Under the pieces are notes generated by a model. That model saw only the letters and a list, made by a program, of their open reading frames with translations. It ran no database searches and was not told where the DNA came from. Positions 27,245-37,478 of a stretch of DNA of 64,000 bases are shown in pieces. The DNA is from Nostoc edaphicum CCNP1411. Its GTDB lineage: Bacteria; Cyanobacteriota; Cyanobacteriia; Cyanobacteriales; Nostocaceae. The first letter of the stretch is position 1. Each line of letters begins with the position of its first letter. The translations under genes were made by a program, and so were the position numbers. The stretch lies in the NCBI RefSeq assembly GCF_014023275.1, contig NZ_CP054698.1, positions 7,649,001-7,713,000 of the forward strand, read 5' to 3'.

Positions 27245-30193
27245 CTACTTCACCCTGGCGCGGAAACGGACAAAACCGTAAAAATCTTTGGCTAAATTGG
27301 GTAAATCTGGACTGCGCGTGATGCTTACTACCACAGCTCCATTGGTGTTAGCACCACAGTATGATGGCGCTAGTTCGTTAGCAGTATAAAAACGTCCGCG
27401 ATCGCTTGCATCCTCTATATTGGTGAGGTAAACTGTGGGACTGCTAGAACCAAGGGCAAGGGCAATACCTTGATCTGCGACTGTTAAACCACCATCACCA
27501 GGAGTATTGCCATTAAACGCAGTGGAAATAAAAGTAGTACTGCTAGGTACTAAGTCGCAGAATTTAACGTTAGTAGCATTACTTGGTCCCTGGGAGAGGA
27601 AGTAGATAGTGTATTCCAACTCATCTCCTGGTTTGACGGTTCCAGCATTAATCAATCCCCGCAGGTAGCCAGCCGGCCATGTAATATAGTTATCATCAGA
27701 GGCGAATGGTTCTGGGACATAATTAGCAGCAGTAACAGCAACGTTGCTCAGACCATCGACAATATCAGTTAAATCTTGGTTATTGATGCGGGTGATGCGT
27801 TTCACTAACAAAAGCTTTGCATTCACAGCAGTAGCACCGTTATTACTTTCCCCAACACTGGTAACACGATTAGCTATAGTATCAGTGTCTCTAGTTGGTA
27901 GGTAATTTGTACACCGTGTGCTAGAGTTCCCAGTGGTGGTTGCTTCCCAGCAAGCACTAACATTAGTATCCTGGCCATTGGGGGTCAAGCTGATAGATTG
28001 TCCATTGCTAGCCCCAATTAAGGAAGACTGATATGTGTTGTCCCAAAGATTGAGAACACTTGCAGGAGGTGTATTAACCTCACTACCACTGCCATAGGCA
28101 ATATAGTCAATAATTTTATCCTGATTATCGTACAACCAAATATCATCACCGGAGTTGTTGAGTTTGGGAGTCTGTCCCAACCAAGCTTGGAAAGCTGCTG
28201 CTGTGGCTTGGTGGTTGGCGTTGTTATCCCCAATCCAAATCACAGCATATTGCCCCGGTTGTAAAGTTGTGCCGTTAGGAAATGTATAAGTAAAGCCATT
28301 AGTACCATCATTATCACTAGCAGTCAGATGTCCATCTGCTAACTTCAAACCACTCAAATCTACAGTTGATGAGGAAGGATTATAGAGTTCAATAAACTCA
28401 TCGTTAGTGTTAGTAGCAGTACCAGTTTCGCTGTACAAAACTTCATTGATCATGACTTTGCCAACAGTTGGTGAAACTATATCAATGATGTTTAATGGAG
28501 TTGGTTGAGTTTCACCCGGATAATAAGTCCACAAATCCAACCCTTTGGTATCTCCAAAAGAGCCATTGCATGATGTCCCAGCATTACCAGCGTTACCATT
28601 CTGACCAAATTTCCGGTCATTGCTAGCGGTGTCAAAACCATTAATTGGGTCACTGAAGGCTGGGTTTGGTGGATTAATTCCACAGAGTACTTGACCAGAA
28701 GTACCGATTTGAGTGCCACCTATAGTTTTATAACCGCGATCGTCGTAAAATCCTCTACTGTTGCCTATGGGGTTAGTAGCATTCAGCATTGTAATGGTAG
28801 GTCCACCAGTAAAATTGTTTTCCGCATCCAGCAAGGGAAAGTGATATTCACCTCCATAAGTTCTGATACGAACTTTGTAATCACTGCCAACCGGGAAAAA
28901 ATTGCCACTGTTATCTTTACCATCCCAACTCATTGCTTGTTGTCCCGTTGCAGTCATAATCCCTCGCAAAAAGCGATTTTGGGAGTTAGTGGGGTCAAAA
29001 TTGCTGCCATCTCGACTGATAGTGAGTTCGTAATTACCTATGACGTTGCTGCCAAAGGATAAAGTACCGCCCGTACCGAAAGAACTGTTATTTCCGACAA
29101 CTGTGCCGTTGAATTGTAAATTACTAACAGCAGGAATAATTGGGCTAAGGGGAATGCCAGTTCCTTCTAAAGTGCCATCTCGTTTGTAACGGTCAACGTA
29201 TGGAAGCACGTTGGTGTCGATGGAGTTGAAAAAGGTAGCGTATTGGGGACGAGCCAAGCTAACACTACCTTGAGGATTTGCCAACTGACTATCTGCCCCT
29301 AGTATATCGTGATACAGAGGTGATATCCCGTCACTGTCAAAAAAGCCAGTTTGATTACCATAGAGAACGAATCCATTCGGATCTGTGCCTCTGAGTTCTA
29401 CTTTATATCGGAATCCATCTATGGTTACTGGATACACCGGAAAGTTGAGATATCGACCGTTATTACCAGTAAATAAAGCTAGATAATAGCTAAATAACCG
29501 TCCGTTAAAGTCAGTTATTGAAGTTTGATCGCTACTTCGTACCGTCACATCCCAAGCTGCAACACTAGTTTTTTGTTGATCATTAAAGTTGTTCCCATTA
29601 CTCAAATCAATTTCACCTGTGGGAGCCCCATTAGCGGAAGAGTTACCCCCATCAGGGCCGTAGAAAACTATGTCATAAACTCCAGTGGATGGAGCTTGGT
29701 AATAGCAGGGAATATAGCCGTTGGGATTACCTCCGCCAGAAATAGCACGGGGGCCATTTAACTCCTGTTGGCGAGTTGAGATAAAGCCCCGCCCAGCTTG
29801 AGAAGTACACAAAAAATCTTCTGGTGTACCAGGAACAGTTTCACTGCCAATCTTGCCACTAACACGACCGGGGTTGTAAACGCGGATATTACCGTTATTT
29901 ACCCCAACCGCACTGGAACCCAAAAGAATATACTCATCTTTATTGGCATAGACTTTCAGCAAAGTTCGTCGCAGCACAAGACCGCCATAAGTATCAGTAC
30001 GCCACTCTAGATTAGCTCTGCTACTGCTGGCTGGGGCGCCACTGGGATATAGGGTGCGACTACCTTCAGCCTGAGCAGCTTGTATGCCAAAACTCAGGGT
30101 GCACAGTGAGAGAGCAAGGCTACTTAGTAGTTTTTTATAACGGTTGAGGGGGTTGTGATTGACCGCTAAAAGACATTTTAACAGTAGACTCAT
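27245..30193 (-). CDS. Large exported protein with lamin-tail and DUF11-like domains
   Basis: 982 residues. A long signal peptide (hydrophobic LLSSLALSLCTLSFG, cleavage near QAAQA-EGS) indicates export. Around residues 385-450 is a FlgD-like Ig segment (MSWDGKDNSGNFFPVGSDYKVRI). Around 575-690 is a lamin-tail domain: VMINEVLYSETG...DEFIELYNPSSSTVDLSGLKL and LQPGQYAVIW. The C-terminal part (about 850-982) is DUF11-like (PGDELEYTIYFLSQGPSNATNV). It is probably a surface or extracellular adhesion or scaffold protein. The function is not determinable. Monocistronic. Confidence 0.8.
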   Translation of the reverse strand: MSLLLKCLLAVNHNPLNRYKKLLSSLALSLCTLSFGIQAAQAEGSRTLYPSGAPASSSRANLEWRTDTYGGLVLRRTLLKVYANKDEYILLGSSAVGVNNGNIRVYNPGRVSGKIGSETVPGTPEDFLCTSQAGRGFISTRQQELNGPRAISGGGNPNGYIPCYYQAPSTGVYDIVFYGPDGGNSSANGAPTGEIDLSNGNNFNDQQKTSVAAWDVTVRSSDQTSITDFNGRLFSYYLALFTGNNGRYLNFPVYPVTIDGFRYKVELRGTDPNGFVLYGNQTGFFDSDGISPLYHDILGADSQLANPQGSVSLARPQYATFFNSIDTNVLPYVDRYKRDGTLEGTGIPLSPIIPAVSNLQFNGTVVGNNSSFGTGGTLSFGSNVIGNYELTISRDGSNFDPTNSQNRFLRGIMTATGQQAMSWDGKDNSGNFFPVGSDYKVRIRTYGGEYHFPLLDAENNFTGGPTITMLNATNPIGNSRGFYDDRGYKTIGGTQIGTSGQVLCGINPPNPAFSDPINGFDTASNDRKFGQNGNAGNAGTSCNGSFGDTKGLDLWTYYPGETQPTPLNIIDIVSPTVGKVMINEVLYSETGTATNTNDEFIELYNPSSSTVDLSGLKLADGHLTASDNDGTNGFTYTFPNGTTLQPGQYAVIWIGDNNANHQATAAAFQAWLGQTPKLNNSGDDIWLYDNQDKIIDYIAYGSGSEVNTPPASVLNLWDNTYQSSLIGASNGQSISLTPNGQDTNVSACWEATTTGNSSTRCTNYLPTRDTDTIANRVTSVGESNNGATAVNAKLLLVKRITRINNQDLTDIVDGLSNVAVTAANYVPEPFASDDNYITWPAGYLRGLINAGTVKPGDELEYTIYFLSQGPSNATNVKFCDLVPSSTTFISTAFNGNTPGDGGLTVADQGIALALGSSSPTVYLTNIEDASDRGRFYTANELAPSYCGANTNGAVVVSITRSPDLPNLAKDFYGFVRFRARVK

Positions 30194-30508
30194 TTATGCT
30201 TCACTAGCTCCTGATTTTAATTGAATGAGTGCAATGTCTGCGACAAGGCACTCTGTGTCTACGCAATACTGTATTCACCGAGTAAGGCAAAAGTGGCGAT
30301 CGCTTACTTTTAGGTTGCCCAATATATCTGAGAACCTACCATCTTGATTCACATTCACTGTGGAGTAGTTTAGCTTTACCCACCGTAGACATCGCTCAGA
30401 CGGGAACAGCAATGCTGTGCCCGTCATTTACCTGAAAATGGTCTTGAGAGTGGGACGCTGCGTGAAGGGCTTTTGTTTTGCAGTAGGTAAACTAAATTAT
30501 ATGTATCA
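30194..30508. other. Intergenic with palindromic hairpin
   Basis: No gene. Positions 30399-30425 form GACGGGAACAGCA / TGCTGTGCCCGTC, an almost perfect palindrome with one mismatch, resembling a dispersed hairpin repeat. The AT-rich part next to 30193 should carry the promoter of the lamin-tail gene. Confidence 0.5.
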
Positions 30509-31369
30509 TCATAGAGAATTGGCTTTAGCAGTTAGCTTCACTAAGTGATCTAACTCTTGCTGCATCTGACTAACAACTAATTCATAACATTCATTGACAT
30601 AGTGGCGATCGCTAGCTGCTTCTCGACCGTAGCGTTCAAATACAATTGGCGGACAAACCCGTGTGTACATGGGCACAGGTAATGGAATGTTGGGCAACGG
30701 GCCAATTGCTAATCCCCAAGGTAGTCCGAGATAGATCGGAAAAACTTCCGGATCAATCCCCAACAGCCAAGGCATCCCCCACTCGTGGAGTTGCTGCATA
30801 ACTTTGTAAATGTCAGCAAGCACAATTAGCGTATCGTGAGCACCCCAGGAAATCACAGGCACAATCGGCACATTTTCCCGTAACGCTAACTTGATAAATC
30901 CTTGCCGCCCCGCAAAGTAGATTTTGTTACGTAAATAACACGGTCGAAAGACATCTTCGGCTCCACCTGGATAAACTAGCACACTAGCTCCAGAGTGCAA
31001 GGCGGTATAAGCCATTTTCGGATGGGCAATGATTGCTCCAGCCTTGGCGGCCAGTTGCGCTAGTGGCGGACTAACCTGCCAAGCTTTGGGATGCATCAAA
31101 CCATAAATGGGTTGCTCCACACCAAATCGGCGGAACCAGTCGTACATCACCATTGCCATGTCGGGTGCCGCGAGTCCCCCATTGTGCGAACCGACAAATA
31201 GAACTTTTTGTTGGGATGGAATGTTATCCCAGCCACTAGTTTGAACTCGGAAATAGTAGTTATACAAAAAGCCAAACACGGGCATCAGAGATTCTATGAA
31301 CTTTGGATCTCGCTCATCCAAAGACCAACCGGGTTTTTTGTTTAAGAGATGTTGCTTTTTTGACATCAA
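30509..31369 (-). CDS. Lysophospholipid acyltransferase-like protein (PlsC superfamily)
   Basis: 286 residues. It has KVLFVGSHNGGLAAPDMAM in place of the acyltransferase HxxxxD block and VLVYPGGAEDVFRP as the second block. FIKLALRENVPIVPVISWGAHDT is typical of membrane glycerol- or diacylglycerol-acyltransferase-like proteins. A hydrophobic segment lies near the N-terminus (MPVFGFLYNYYF). It probably transfers fatty acyl groups to a lipid acceptor; which one is unknown. The spacer downstream of its start (31370-31662) holds GCGTTAGCGAGTCCGCGAGC-type dispersed repeats. Confidence 0.82.
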   Translation of the reverse strand: MMSKKQHLLNKKPGWSLDERDPKFIESLMPVFGFLYNYYFRVQTSGWDNIPSQQKVLFVGSHNGGLAAPDMAMVMYDWFRRFGVEQPIYGLMHPKAWQVSPPLAQLAAKAGAIIAHPKMAYTALHSGASVLVYPGGAEDVFRPCYLRNKIYFAGRQGFIKLALRENVPIVPVISWGAHDTLIVLADIYKVMQQLHEWGMPWLLGIDPEVFPIYLGLPWGLAIGPLPNIPLPVPMYTRVCPPIVFERYGREAASDRHYVNECYELVVSQMQQELDHLVKLTAKANSL

Positions 31370-31662
31370 TGCATTTTAACAGGATTGGCAAAGGTCAAAC
31401 AATCCTTTGTAGGTATAATTAGTTTTGCTCTATGCACAAAACCTGATTTCTTTAAAGACTTTATTAAAGAAGGCAGGAGGCAGATAGCGCAGCGTTAGCG
31501 AGTCCGCGAGCGTCGGGCAGGAGGCAGGAGGGAAACTGCCCGACGCTCGTTCGCCCTTGGGAGATATCAAAACTGTTGGTGTTAAATGCATTGTACTATG
31601 TTGTACTATAATGACTGATTTTCCTTAATTGCGATCGCATAATCATTGCCACATCACGGCGA

Positions 31663-32160
31663 TTATTTTGGTGATGAGGATGGAGTGATTGCTGGTTTTG
31701 AACGCTGTTGCTGGTAAAAACCCACAACTTTTTGAAGATATGCACCAGTAAATCCGCTGTTGCAGCCTGTATAGTTACCAGTCATCCACCAACAACCGAC
31801 GCCACGCACAGCGGCGGTTTCATTATTGCTGCTGGCGATAAACTGCTTATTTAACTCTCGGCGGGTGATACAGGATATAACTTGGCGTGCTGTCGCAGGG
31901 CTGTTTTCAAACTGCGTCGGTGTTAGTTCTTTTTTGAGACAATGTTTCGACCAGCCTTTTAAGGTTTCTGGTTTAACTTGCCATTCACTGTAAAGTCCAT
32001 CATTTGCGATGCCGGTCTGCGGTGCAGCTAGTCGCAGCGCCTCTACCATCGCCGCGACTTGGGCATCAGAAACCTGTTGTTGTGCTTGAGCTAACAATGA
32101 TGACAGTCCAAAACTGACAATCACTCCGCTAATTAGTAATCCTATGGGGTTTTTCCTCAT
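31663..32160 (-). CDS. Hypothetical secreted protein
   Basis: 165 residues from the ATG at 32160 (MRKNPIGLLISGVIVSFGLSSLLAQAQQQ), which gives a good signal peptide; the frame extends to 32226. The mature part has six Cys (KHCLKKEL, VISCITRREL, GCWWMTGNYTGCNSG), which suggests disulfide bonds, and a recognisable repeated theme NYTGCNSGFTGAYL. No family named. Confidence 0.65.
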   Translation of the reverse strand: MRKNPIGLLISGVIVSFGLSSLLAQAQQQVSDAQVAAMVEALRLAAPQTGIANDGLYSEWQVKPETLKGWSKHCLKKELTPTQFENSPATARQVISCITRRELNKQFIASSNNETAAVRGVGCWWMTGNYTGCNSGFTGAYLQKVVGFYQQQRSKPAITPSSSPK

Positions 32161-32235
32161 GATTCTGGAATTATTTTTATATACCAGTATGTAGGATACT
32201 ACGTTTTTACACTTAGCAATTCTCAAAGATTAGAT

Positions 32236-32322
32236 TGAATTGGGCATTGGGCATGGGGCATTGGGCATGGGAAAGAGGCAGAGGAGAAAATTCTTCTCCC
32301 CTGCTCCCCTGCTTGATTCCCC
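32236..32322. repeat. Dispersed GGGCATGGGGCATTGGGC repeat
   Basis: Reverse-complement copy of the CCCATGCCC family with its GGCAGAGGAGAAAATTCTTC / CCCCTGCTCCCC partner. It lies between the secreted hypothetical gene and the carotenoid oxygenase. Confidence 0.8.
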
Positions 32323-32328
32323 AAATTG

Positions 32329-33783
32329 TTAAGCTGGGTTCCAAGTGCCGTGAAAGCTGTGGGGAATTACGCTAGGTAATCCTAGTTTGCAAACGGGTTC
32401 TGCATCCAGGCGATCGCTATCAAATATCCAAACTTCACTACTATGAGAATTACCATCGTATACAACGGTTAGCAGCCAGCCTTGTTCAGGGTTTTGGGCA
32501 TCTTGGGCGTGGATGGGTTCTGAAGGATAGCGGTTTTCTCCTAAGTCGGCTTCGGTGAGGGTTTCGGTTTTGTAGTCGAAGCGGGCGATCGCACTGAAGG
32601 ATTCTTTGTCTGTATCTGTTCTTTGGGGCATTAATAATATGTAAGTATAACGCCAAGGTTGCCCAACTTGCGTAGCTTGCCGCCGTAGGCATCGCTGTAC
32701 TACAGGAAATTCACACTTTTGCTTGACAACTTCCTGTGTTTCTGTAACTTTACCAGTTTGGGGATTGAGACGTACTTGCCACAATGTTCCTTTAGTAACT
32801 GTGTGCGTCTCACCACTGGCAAATTCTCTGAGATATTCATTAGTTTGGTGAAAATCTGAATATCGCACCATGTCCAGAATTACTGAACCGTCTTGATCTT
32901 CATAGCCATTGCCAAAATGCCAATTAAACCAAGGATCGGTTTCGCCACGACTAACTAAGGATAAGTTTTCCCGGTCAAATATTAACACCTGGGTTCCTAA
33001 CTGAGGTTCCCACAACAGAGATTCACTAAAGGTATTCAGACCTAGCATCATTGGCAGCATTTTCATCCGCATCGGTGGCATGAAAAACACCAGATATCTT
33101 TGAGTTAAAACAAAATCATGCATTATAGAGTAGCGATCTAGCTTAAAAGCAGTTTTTTGAATAATTTTGCCAGTGCGATCGCTTTTGTAGAGATTCAGTT
33201 GTACAGAACTTCCGATACTGATTCCAAAGTTAAAAATTTCGCCTGTTTGTGAATCACGTTTGTAATGAGCAGAATAAGGTAATCCGTTATCTAAAGCGCC
33301 TAAATCATCCAATCCCTTTGTTTCTAAAGTTTGTAAATCAAGGGCATAAGGATTGGTTGCTTCCCATAAAGCCAACAATTTATCAGGTAAAGCCAACACT
33401 GAAGTATTCGCAGCATTCTTGATCTGTTGACCCCAGCGCTTCCAAATCGGCCCTGGCGTATGCATCCCATAGACACCATAAAGAAACTTATCGGCTTGAG
33501 TTTCAGCTTGGTATTCTGCTGTTTGCACATAGCGATAGATTCCACTGGCTCCTGCATCCGTGAAATGGACGCCGAGAATTGCCCCATCTCCATCAAACCA
33601 GTGTCCCACACGCTCACCACCGCGTTCTAACCGTGCGGGGCCATTGCGGTAAAGTGTGCCACGCAAACCCTCTGGAATTTCGCCAGAAAGAATTGACAGT
33701 TGAGTAAGAGGAAATTCTTTTGCCGGTTCTGCGATCGCATTAGCCCAAGCTTTTTTTGTTGACTTTTTAGTTATGGTATGCAT
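32329..33783 (-). CDS. Carotenoid oxygenase family protein
   Basis: 484 residues, the usual length of this beta-propeller family. Iron-ligand His regions are visible: LPYSAHYKRD, SIMHDFVLT, FNWHFGNGYED and the C-terminal HSFHGTWNPA. The N-terminal motif GTLYRNGPAR is diagnostic. It cleaves carotenoids or apocarotenoids with O2 to give aldehydes such as retinal. Around 32664-32705 an extra QRCLRRQATQ is encoded by a dispersed-repeat fragment, absent from the family pattern EFPVV...VGQPWRYTY. Confidence 0.93.
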   Translation of the reverse strand: MHTITKKSTKKAWANAIAEPAKEFPLTQLSILSGEIPEGLRGTLYRNGPARLERGGERVGHWFDGDGAILGVHFTDAGASGIYRYVQTAEYQAETQADKFLYGVYGMHTPGPIWKRWGQQIKNAANTSVLALPDKLLALWEATNPYALDLQTLETKGLDDLGALDNGLPYSAHYKRDSQTGEIFNFGISIGSSVQLNLYKSDRTGKIIQKTAFKLDRYSIMHDFVLTQRYLVFFMPPMRMKMLPMMLGLNTFSESLLWEPQLGTQVLIFDRENLSLVSRGETDPWFNWHFGNGYEDQDGSVILDMVRYSDFHQTNEYLREFASGETHTVTKGTLWQVRLNPQTGKVTETQEVVKQKCEFPVVQRCLRRQATQVGQPWRYTYILLMPQRTDTDKESFSAIARFDYKTETLTEADLGENRYPSEPIHAQDAQNPEQGWLLTVVYDGNSHSSEVWIFDSDRLDAEPVCKLGLPSVIPHSFHGTWNPA

Positions 33784-34037
33784 ATTAAAATATTGCCCGA
33801 TACGATGTACACAGTTACATATATTTATTGTTGCTATTTTTTAATCTGACCGGAGCTAACGGAAACGTCTCCGGCTTTGCTTCTGACTTCTGAATTCTTC
33901 TTCAACAAGAAAGGCTGTTTTCCTCCTGCCTCCTGCCTTCTGCCTCCTGCCTCCTCCTTACTACTCTGGTAAAAAATGCTGAAACTATTAAGATTAGAAG
34001 CATCTGCCTACTGAATATTTACTAATCTTTCCCAGCC

Positions 34038-35588
34038 ATGCCTCTGTCACGCATAGTAACGCTGATTGTTGGTCTGATCGTCATTTTGGGGCTAGCCCTG
34101 TGGCTAATTGATTCCCTATCACGGCTCTACTGGCAATTGTCCTATTCGCCTTTGTTAGGCAATTTGCTGCTGTTACTGCTGATTGTCCTCATTGGAGCCT
34201 TGGTTGCAGCTTTCGTCTATTATGTACTGGTGATTCAATCTGGGGAAAAGCGATCGCGCCGTAACCCTAAACGAGTGACTGCGGCACAAATTCCTGCTGG
34301 CAAATCTGATGCTGCTTCTACAACTCTCCAAGCTGTGCGCCAACAGGTAGGGCAAATTCAAGATGAAGTAGCACGTCAAGCTTTATTAAGTAAATCACGA
34401 GAGATTGAAGCCAATCTAGCACGGGGTGAAATTCAAGTAGTGGTATTTGGTACAGGAAGTGCTGGTAAAACTTCCCTGGTAAATGCGATTATGGGACGCA
34501 TGGTCGGTCAAGTGGATGCACCGATGGGTACAACTCAGGTTGGGGAAACTTATTGTCTGCGGTTGAAGGGATTAGAACGCAAGATTTTAATTACAGATAC
34601 GCCAGGAATTTTAGAAGCGGGTGTAGCGGGAACGGAACGGGAACAAATGGCGCGAGAACTGGCAACAGAAGCAGATTTACTGTTGTTTGTGGTAGATAAT
34701 GATTTACGACGCTCAGAATATGAGCCGCTGCGGGGGTTGGCAGAAATTGGGAAGCGATCGCTTTTGGTTCTCAACAAAACCGATTTATATACAGATGAAG
34801 ATAAAGAATCCATCCTCGCTAGGTTGCGTCAACGGGTACGGGGATTTATTGCTACTAATGATGTGGTAGCGATCGCTGCAAATCCCCAATCTGCACAACT
34901 AGAAACTGGCGAAACCTTCCAGCCGGAACCAGATATTGTTCCTTTACTGCGGCGCACCGCTGCTGTTTTACGCGCCGAGGGTGAAGATTTGGTGGCGGAT
35001 AACATTCTTTTACAATCTCTGCGATTGGGAGACGAGGCGCGAAAACTCATTGATGGCCAGCGTCGCCGTCAAGCTGACAAAATCGTGGAACGGTTTCAAT
35101 GGATTGGTGCTGGTGTAGTATCAGTGACACCTATACCAGTCGTAGATTTATTGGCGACAGCCGCAGTCAACGCTCAAATGGTTGTAGAGATTGGCAGAGT
35201 GTACGGCTGTGAATTGAATATGGAACGGGGACGAGAGTTAGCCCTTTCTTTAGCGAAAACCATCGCGAGTTTAGGTATTGTCAAAGGAGCAATTCAATTA
35301 TTATCTACAGCTTTGCAACTCAATGTTGCCACCTTTATTATTGGTAGGGCGATTCAAGGTGTGACAGCAGCTTATTTAACGCGAATAGCTGGTAAAAGTT
35401 TCATTGAATATTTTCGTCATGACCAAGATTGGGGTGATGGTGGAATGACAGAAGTTGTACAGCGACAGTTTCAAATTAATCGCAGAGATGAATTTATCAA
35501 AGCTTTTATTCAAGAAGCGATCGCGCGGGTAGTGAAGCCGTTACAAGATAAATCTGAAGCGATGGAGGAAGAAGAAAGTAGAGAATAA
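34038..35588 (+). CDS. Membrane-anchored Era/dynamin-like GTPase with DUF697 domain
   Basis: 516 residues. Two N-terminal transmembrane helices (5-27, 43-65) precede a basic linker. The GTPase domain has G1 FGTGSAGKTS, G3 DTPGIL, and G4 LNKTDL. The C-terminal DUF697 region has GAGVVSVTPIPVVDLLATAAVNAQMV and amphipathic helices. The pattern is common in cyanobacteria and plastid relatives; a role in membrane dynamics or ion/protein homeostasis is a guess. Monocistronic. Confidence 0.85.
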   Translation: MPLSRIVTLIVGLIVILGLALWLIDSLSRLYWQLSYSPLLGNLLLLLLIVLIGALVAAFVYYVLVIQSGEKRSRRNPKRVTAAQIPAGKSDAASTTLQAVRQQVGQIQDEVARQALLSKSREIEANLARGEIQVVVFGTGSAGKTSLVNAIMGRMVGQVDAPMGTTQVGETYCLRLKGLERKILITDTPGILEAGVAGTEREQMARELATEADLLLFVVDNDLRRSEYEPLRGLAEIGKRSLLVLNKTDLYTDEDKESILARLRQRVRGFIATNDVVAIAANPQSAQLETGETFQPEPDIVPLLRRTAAVLRAEGEDLVADNILLQSLRLGDEARKLIDGQRRRQADKIVERFQWIGAGVVSVTPIPVVDLLATAAVNAQMVVEIGRVYGCELNMERGRELALSLAKTIASLGIVKGAIQLLSTALQLNVATFIIGRAIQGVTAAYLTRIAGKSFIEYFRHDQDWGDGGMTEVVQRQFQINRRDEFIKAFIQEAIARVVKPLQDKSEAMEEEESRE

Positions 35589-35982
35589 TCTCAATAACTA
35601 TAAAATTTTTCTACAAACTAGTGTCAAAAATGCTCCTATAGGACTCCTATTTAATTTTTGAACAAGACTCAGTACGGATCTATGCTTTCTTTCCTATTCC
35701 CTATTCCCTATTCCCTACCCACACAAGTAAAAAGTATAGGAATCCGGTTTGATTCCTATACTTTTTTGCAAAGATATTGAAGTTTTCCTCAGAAAAAATA
35801 TTTTGTTGGATAAACAGCAAATTATTTCATGTCCGCTAAATTACCCATCATAAAAAGTTTGTAGTGGGGACTTCAGCCCCCAAAGCCAGGACTAAAGTCC
35901 TTACTACAAACTTTAATTCTTGTAGAGACGTAGCAGTGCTACGTCTCTACATTCTTTTTCAATAGATGTCTATTCAATTAGT
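35589..35982. other. Convergent spacer with hairpins
   Basis: It lies between a plus-strand GTPase gene and a minus-strand PEP-CTERM gene. Positions 35854-35915 form a long hairpin (AAAGTTTGTAG against CTACAAACTTT). Positions 35921-35951 form TGTAGAGACGTAG / CTACGTCTCTACA with a 5-nt loop and a downstream TTCTTTTTC. The second is a plausible bidirectional terminator. Confidence 0.6.
35921..35951 (+). terminator. 13-bp perfect hairpin with T-rich tail
   Basis: Stem arms 35921-35933 and 35939-35951 with loop CAGTG, followed by TTCTTTTTC. It serves the upstream GTPase gene. The same hairpin sequence type is a known-looking dispersed repeat (TAGAGACGTAGC), so it may also be mobile. Confidence 0.55.
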
Positions 35983-36678
35983 CTATACGGTTTGAAACGC
36001 TTTTCTTTTGCGCTTTAGGCATAAGCCCGTAATACCAACAAGAACTGCTCCGCCAAGAGTCCCAGGTTCTGGAACGGTGGTTATATCAGTATCAACCACA
36101 AGTGTTGCAGACGAACCAAGACCACTAAATCCAAACAGATACTGATCTACAATTCCAAGATCGCCCAAAAGCGCACCTCCAATTGAGAAAAATTGCCCAC
36201 TGTTGGCGTTAATATCTGCAATAGCATCCGAGTTGAGAACAAAACTTAGGATTTCATTTTGATCGCCAGAGGTGCTGACTTTAAAAGTACCGTAGTTTTT
36301 ACCACTTCCCAAATCGTTATAAATATCGATATCAGGGTTATTAACTTTTTGACTAAGTACATCAGCAGATGTTGAAACATCAAACAAACCTAAAGTCTGT
36401 ATTGGATCTCCTGAACCTTCAAATCGTTGAACTTGCAAAGTTGCTGAGGAGACTCCAGCTAGAGCGCCAAGATCGAATGTAAAAAAGCTACGATAACCGT
36501 TACCAGTGACATTTGCAGTTATATAGTTGTCGTTCAAGTTATTGTTAGTATCGCGCGTATTCCACCAACCTTGATTTGAGCTACTTAAACTAACAGTTGC
36601 TGCTTGCGCTACGTTCAGCGTTCCTAATCCGAATCCAACAATAGCAGCCGTCATTGCCAGTTTGTAAAAGTTTTTCAT
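35983..36678 (-). CDS. PEP-CTERM sorting-signal protein, extracellular
   Basis: 231 residues. A signal peptide (MTAAIVGFGLGTLNVAQAA) is followed by a beta-rich DNRLRE-like body with FTFDLGALAGVSSATLQVQRFEG. The C-terminus is the exosortase sorting signal TVPEPGTLGGAVLVGITGLCLKRKRK (PEP motif, hydrophobic helix, basic tail). It would be exported and processed by an exosortase; exact role unknown. Confidence 0.88.
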   Translation of the reverse strand: MKNFYKLAMTAAIVGFGLGTLNVAQAATVSLSSSNQGWWNTRDTNNNLNDNYITANVTGNGYRSFFTFDLGALAGVSSATLQVQRFEGSGDPIQTLGLFDVSTSADVLSQKVNNPDIDIYNDLGSGKNYGTFKVSTSGDQNEILSFVLNSDAIADINANSGQFFSIGGALLGDLGIVDQYLFGFSGLGSSATLVVDTDITTVPEPGTLGGAVLVGITGLCLKRKRKAFQTV

Positions 36679-37478
36679 GGAATATGCCTCTAAATTTGAA
36701 CCTGTTTAAGTGAAATTCACAAAAACTCTCCCTATGCAATAACTGTTTTTTAAAAGACGCAGTTTCTCCCCAATCAGAGTAACTAAACGCAGCAAAAAAT
36801 TCAGTATTGAACTAGGGTTTTATCGAACAGAATTCAGGAGTCAGGAGTCAGAATTCAGCAATGTTTTCTGTACGACTGGCGGATAGCGCAGCGTTAACGA
36901 GTATTCGAGCGTCGCGTCTGAATAATCGGCGTTTTTGCACCCCCACCAAATCGTAGATTTGGTGGTCAACAAGAAAGTCGCAGGTCTGAATCCCCGACTG
37001 ATTTATTCTGACTCCTGTTAGCGGTAGCGGGGCGTTTAGCCCATTCTGACTCCTGAATCCTTCTTCAAGGCATTGCAAATGATGTGTTAAATCAAACAAT
37101 ACTGTTATTGGCATGGTAGTGTAAAAAATATTATCGCCAGCAAAAGAATATAAACTTTACATAAAAGTTACACATTTTTTATGAATTCTTCATTTTTTAT
37201 TTTCAATTACATCTAAATTCCCTTACAACGAGACAAAAAATAGCTTTGAAGTTGGAAATTTTTTATTCGTTATCTAAAAACATATCTTAGATATTAACAT
37301 TCAATAACTTTCATAAATTTTGAGCAGGTGAAATCCTCTTTTTTTTAAGTAAAAATACTGGAATAAATCAATATTGCATCTAAGTAGTTAAGTTCAGTAA
37401 ATCTATTCTTCAAGCATTCCGGAAACAGGAGGGAATGTCAGAAAAACTAAATAAAAGGACTTACTGAGTAACCAGGTC
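36679..37478. other. Non-coding 800 bp upstream of the Ser/Thr kinase
   Basis: An 88-codon minus-strand open frame (36848-37114) runs through repeat DNA (ATTCTGACTCCTG, GCGCAGCGTTAACGAGTATT) and is judged spurious. A 10-bp stem hairpin CCACCAAATC-gta-GATTTGGTGG lies at 36943-36965. The AT-rich 37140-37470 should be the kinase promoter region. Nothing else seen. Confidence 0.55.

Noticed and set aside
36848..37114. 88-codon minus-strand frame
   Set aside because: It runs through dispersed-repeat DNA (GACTCCTG and GCGCAGCG fragments), with no family pattern.
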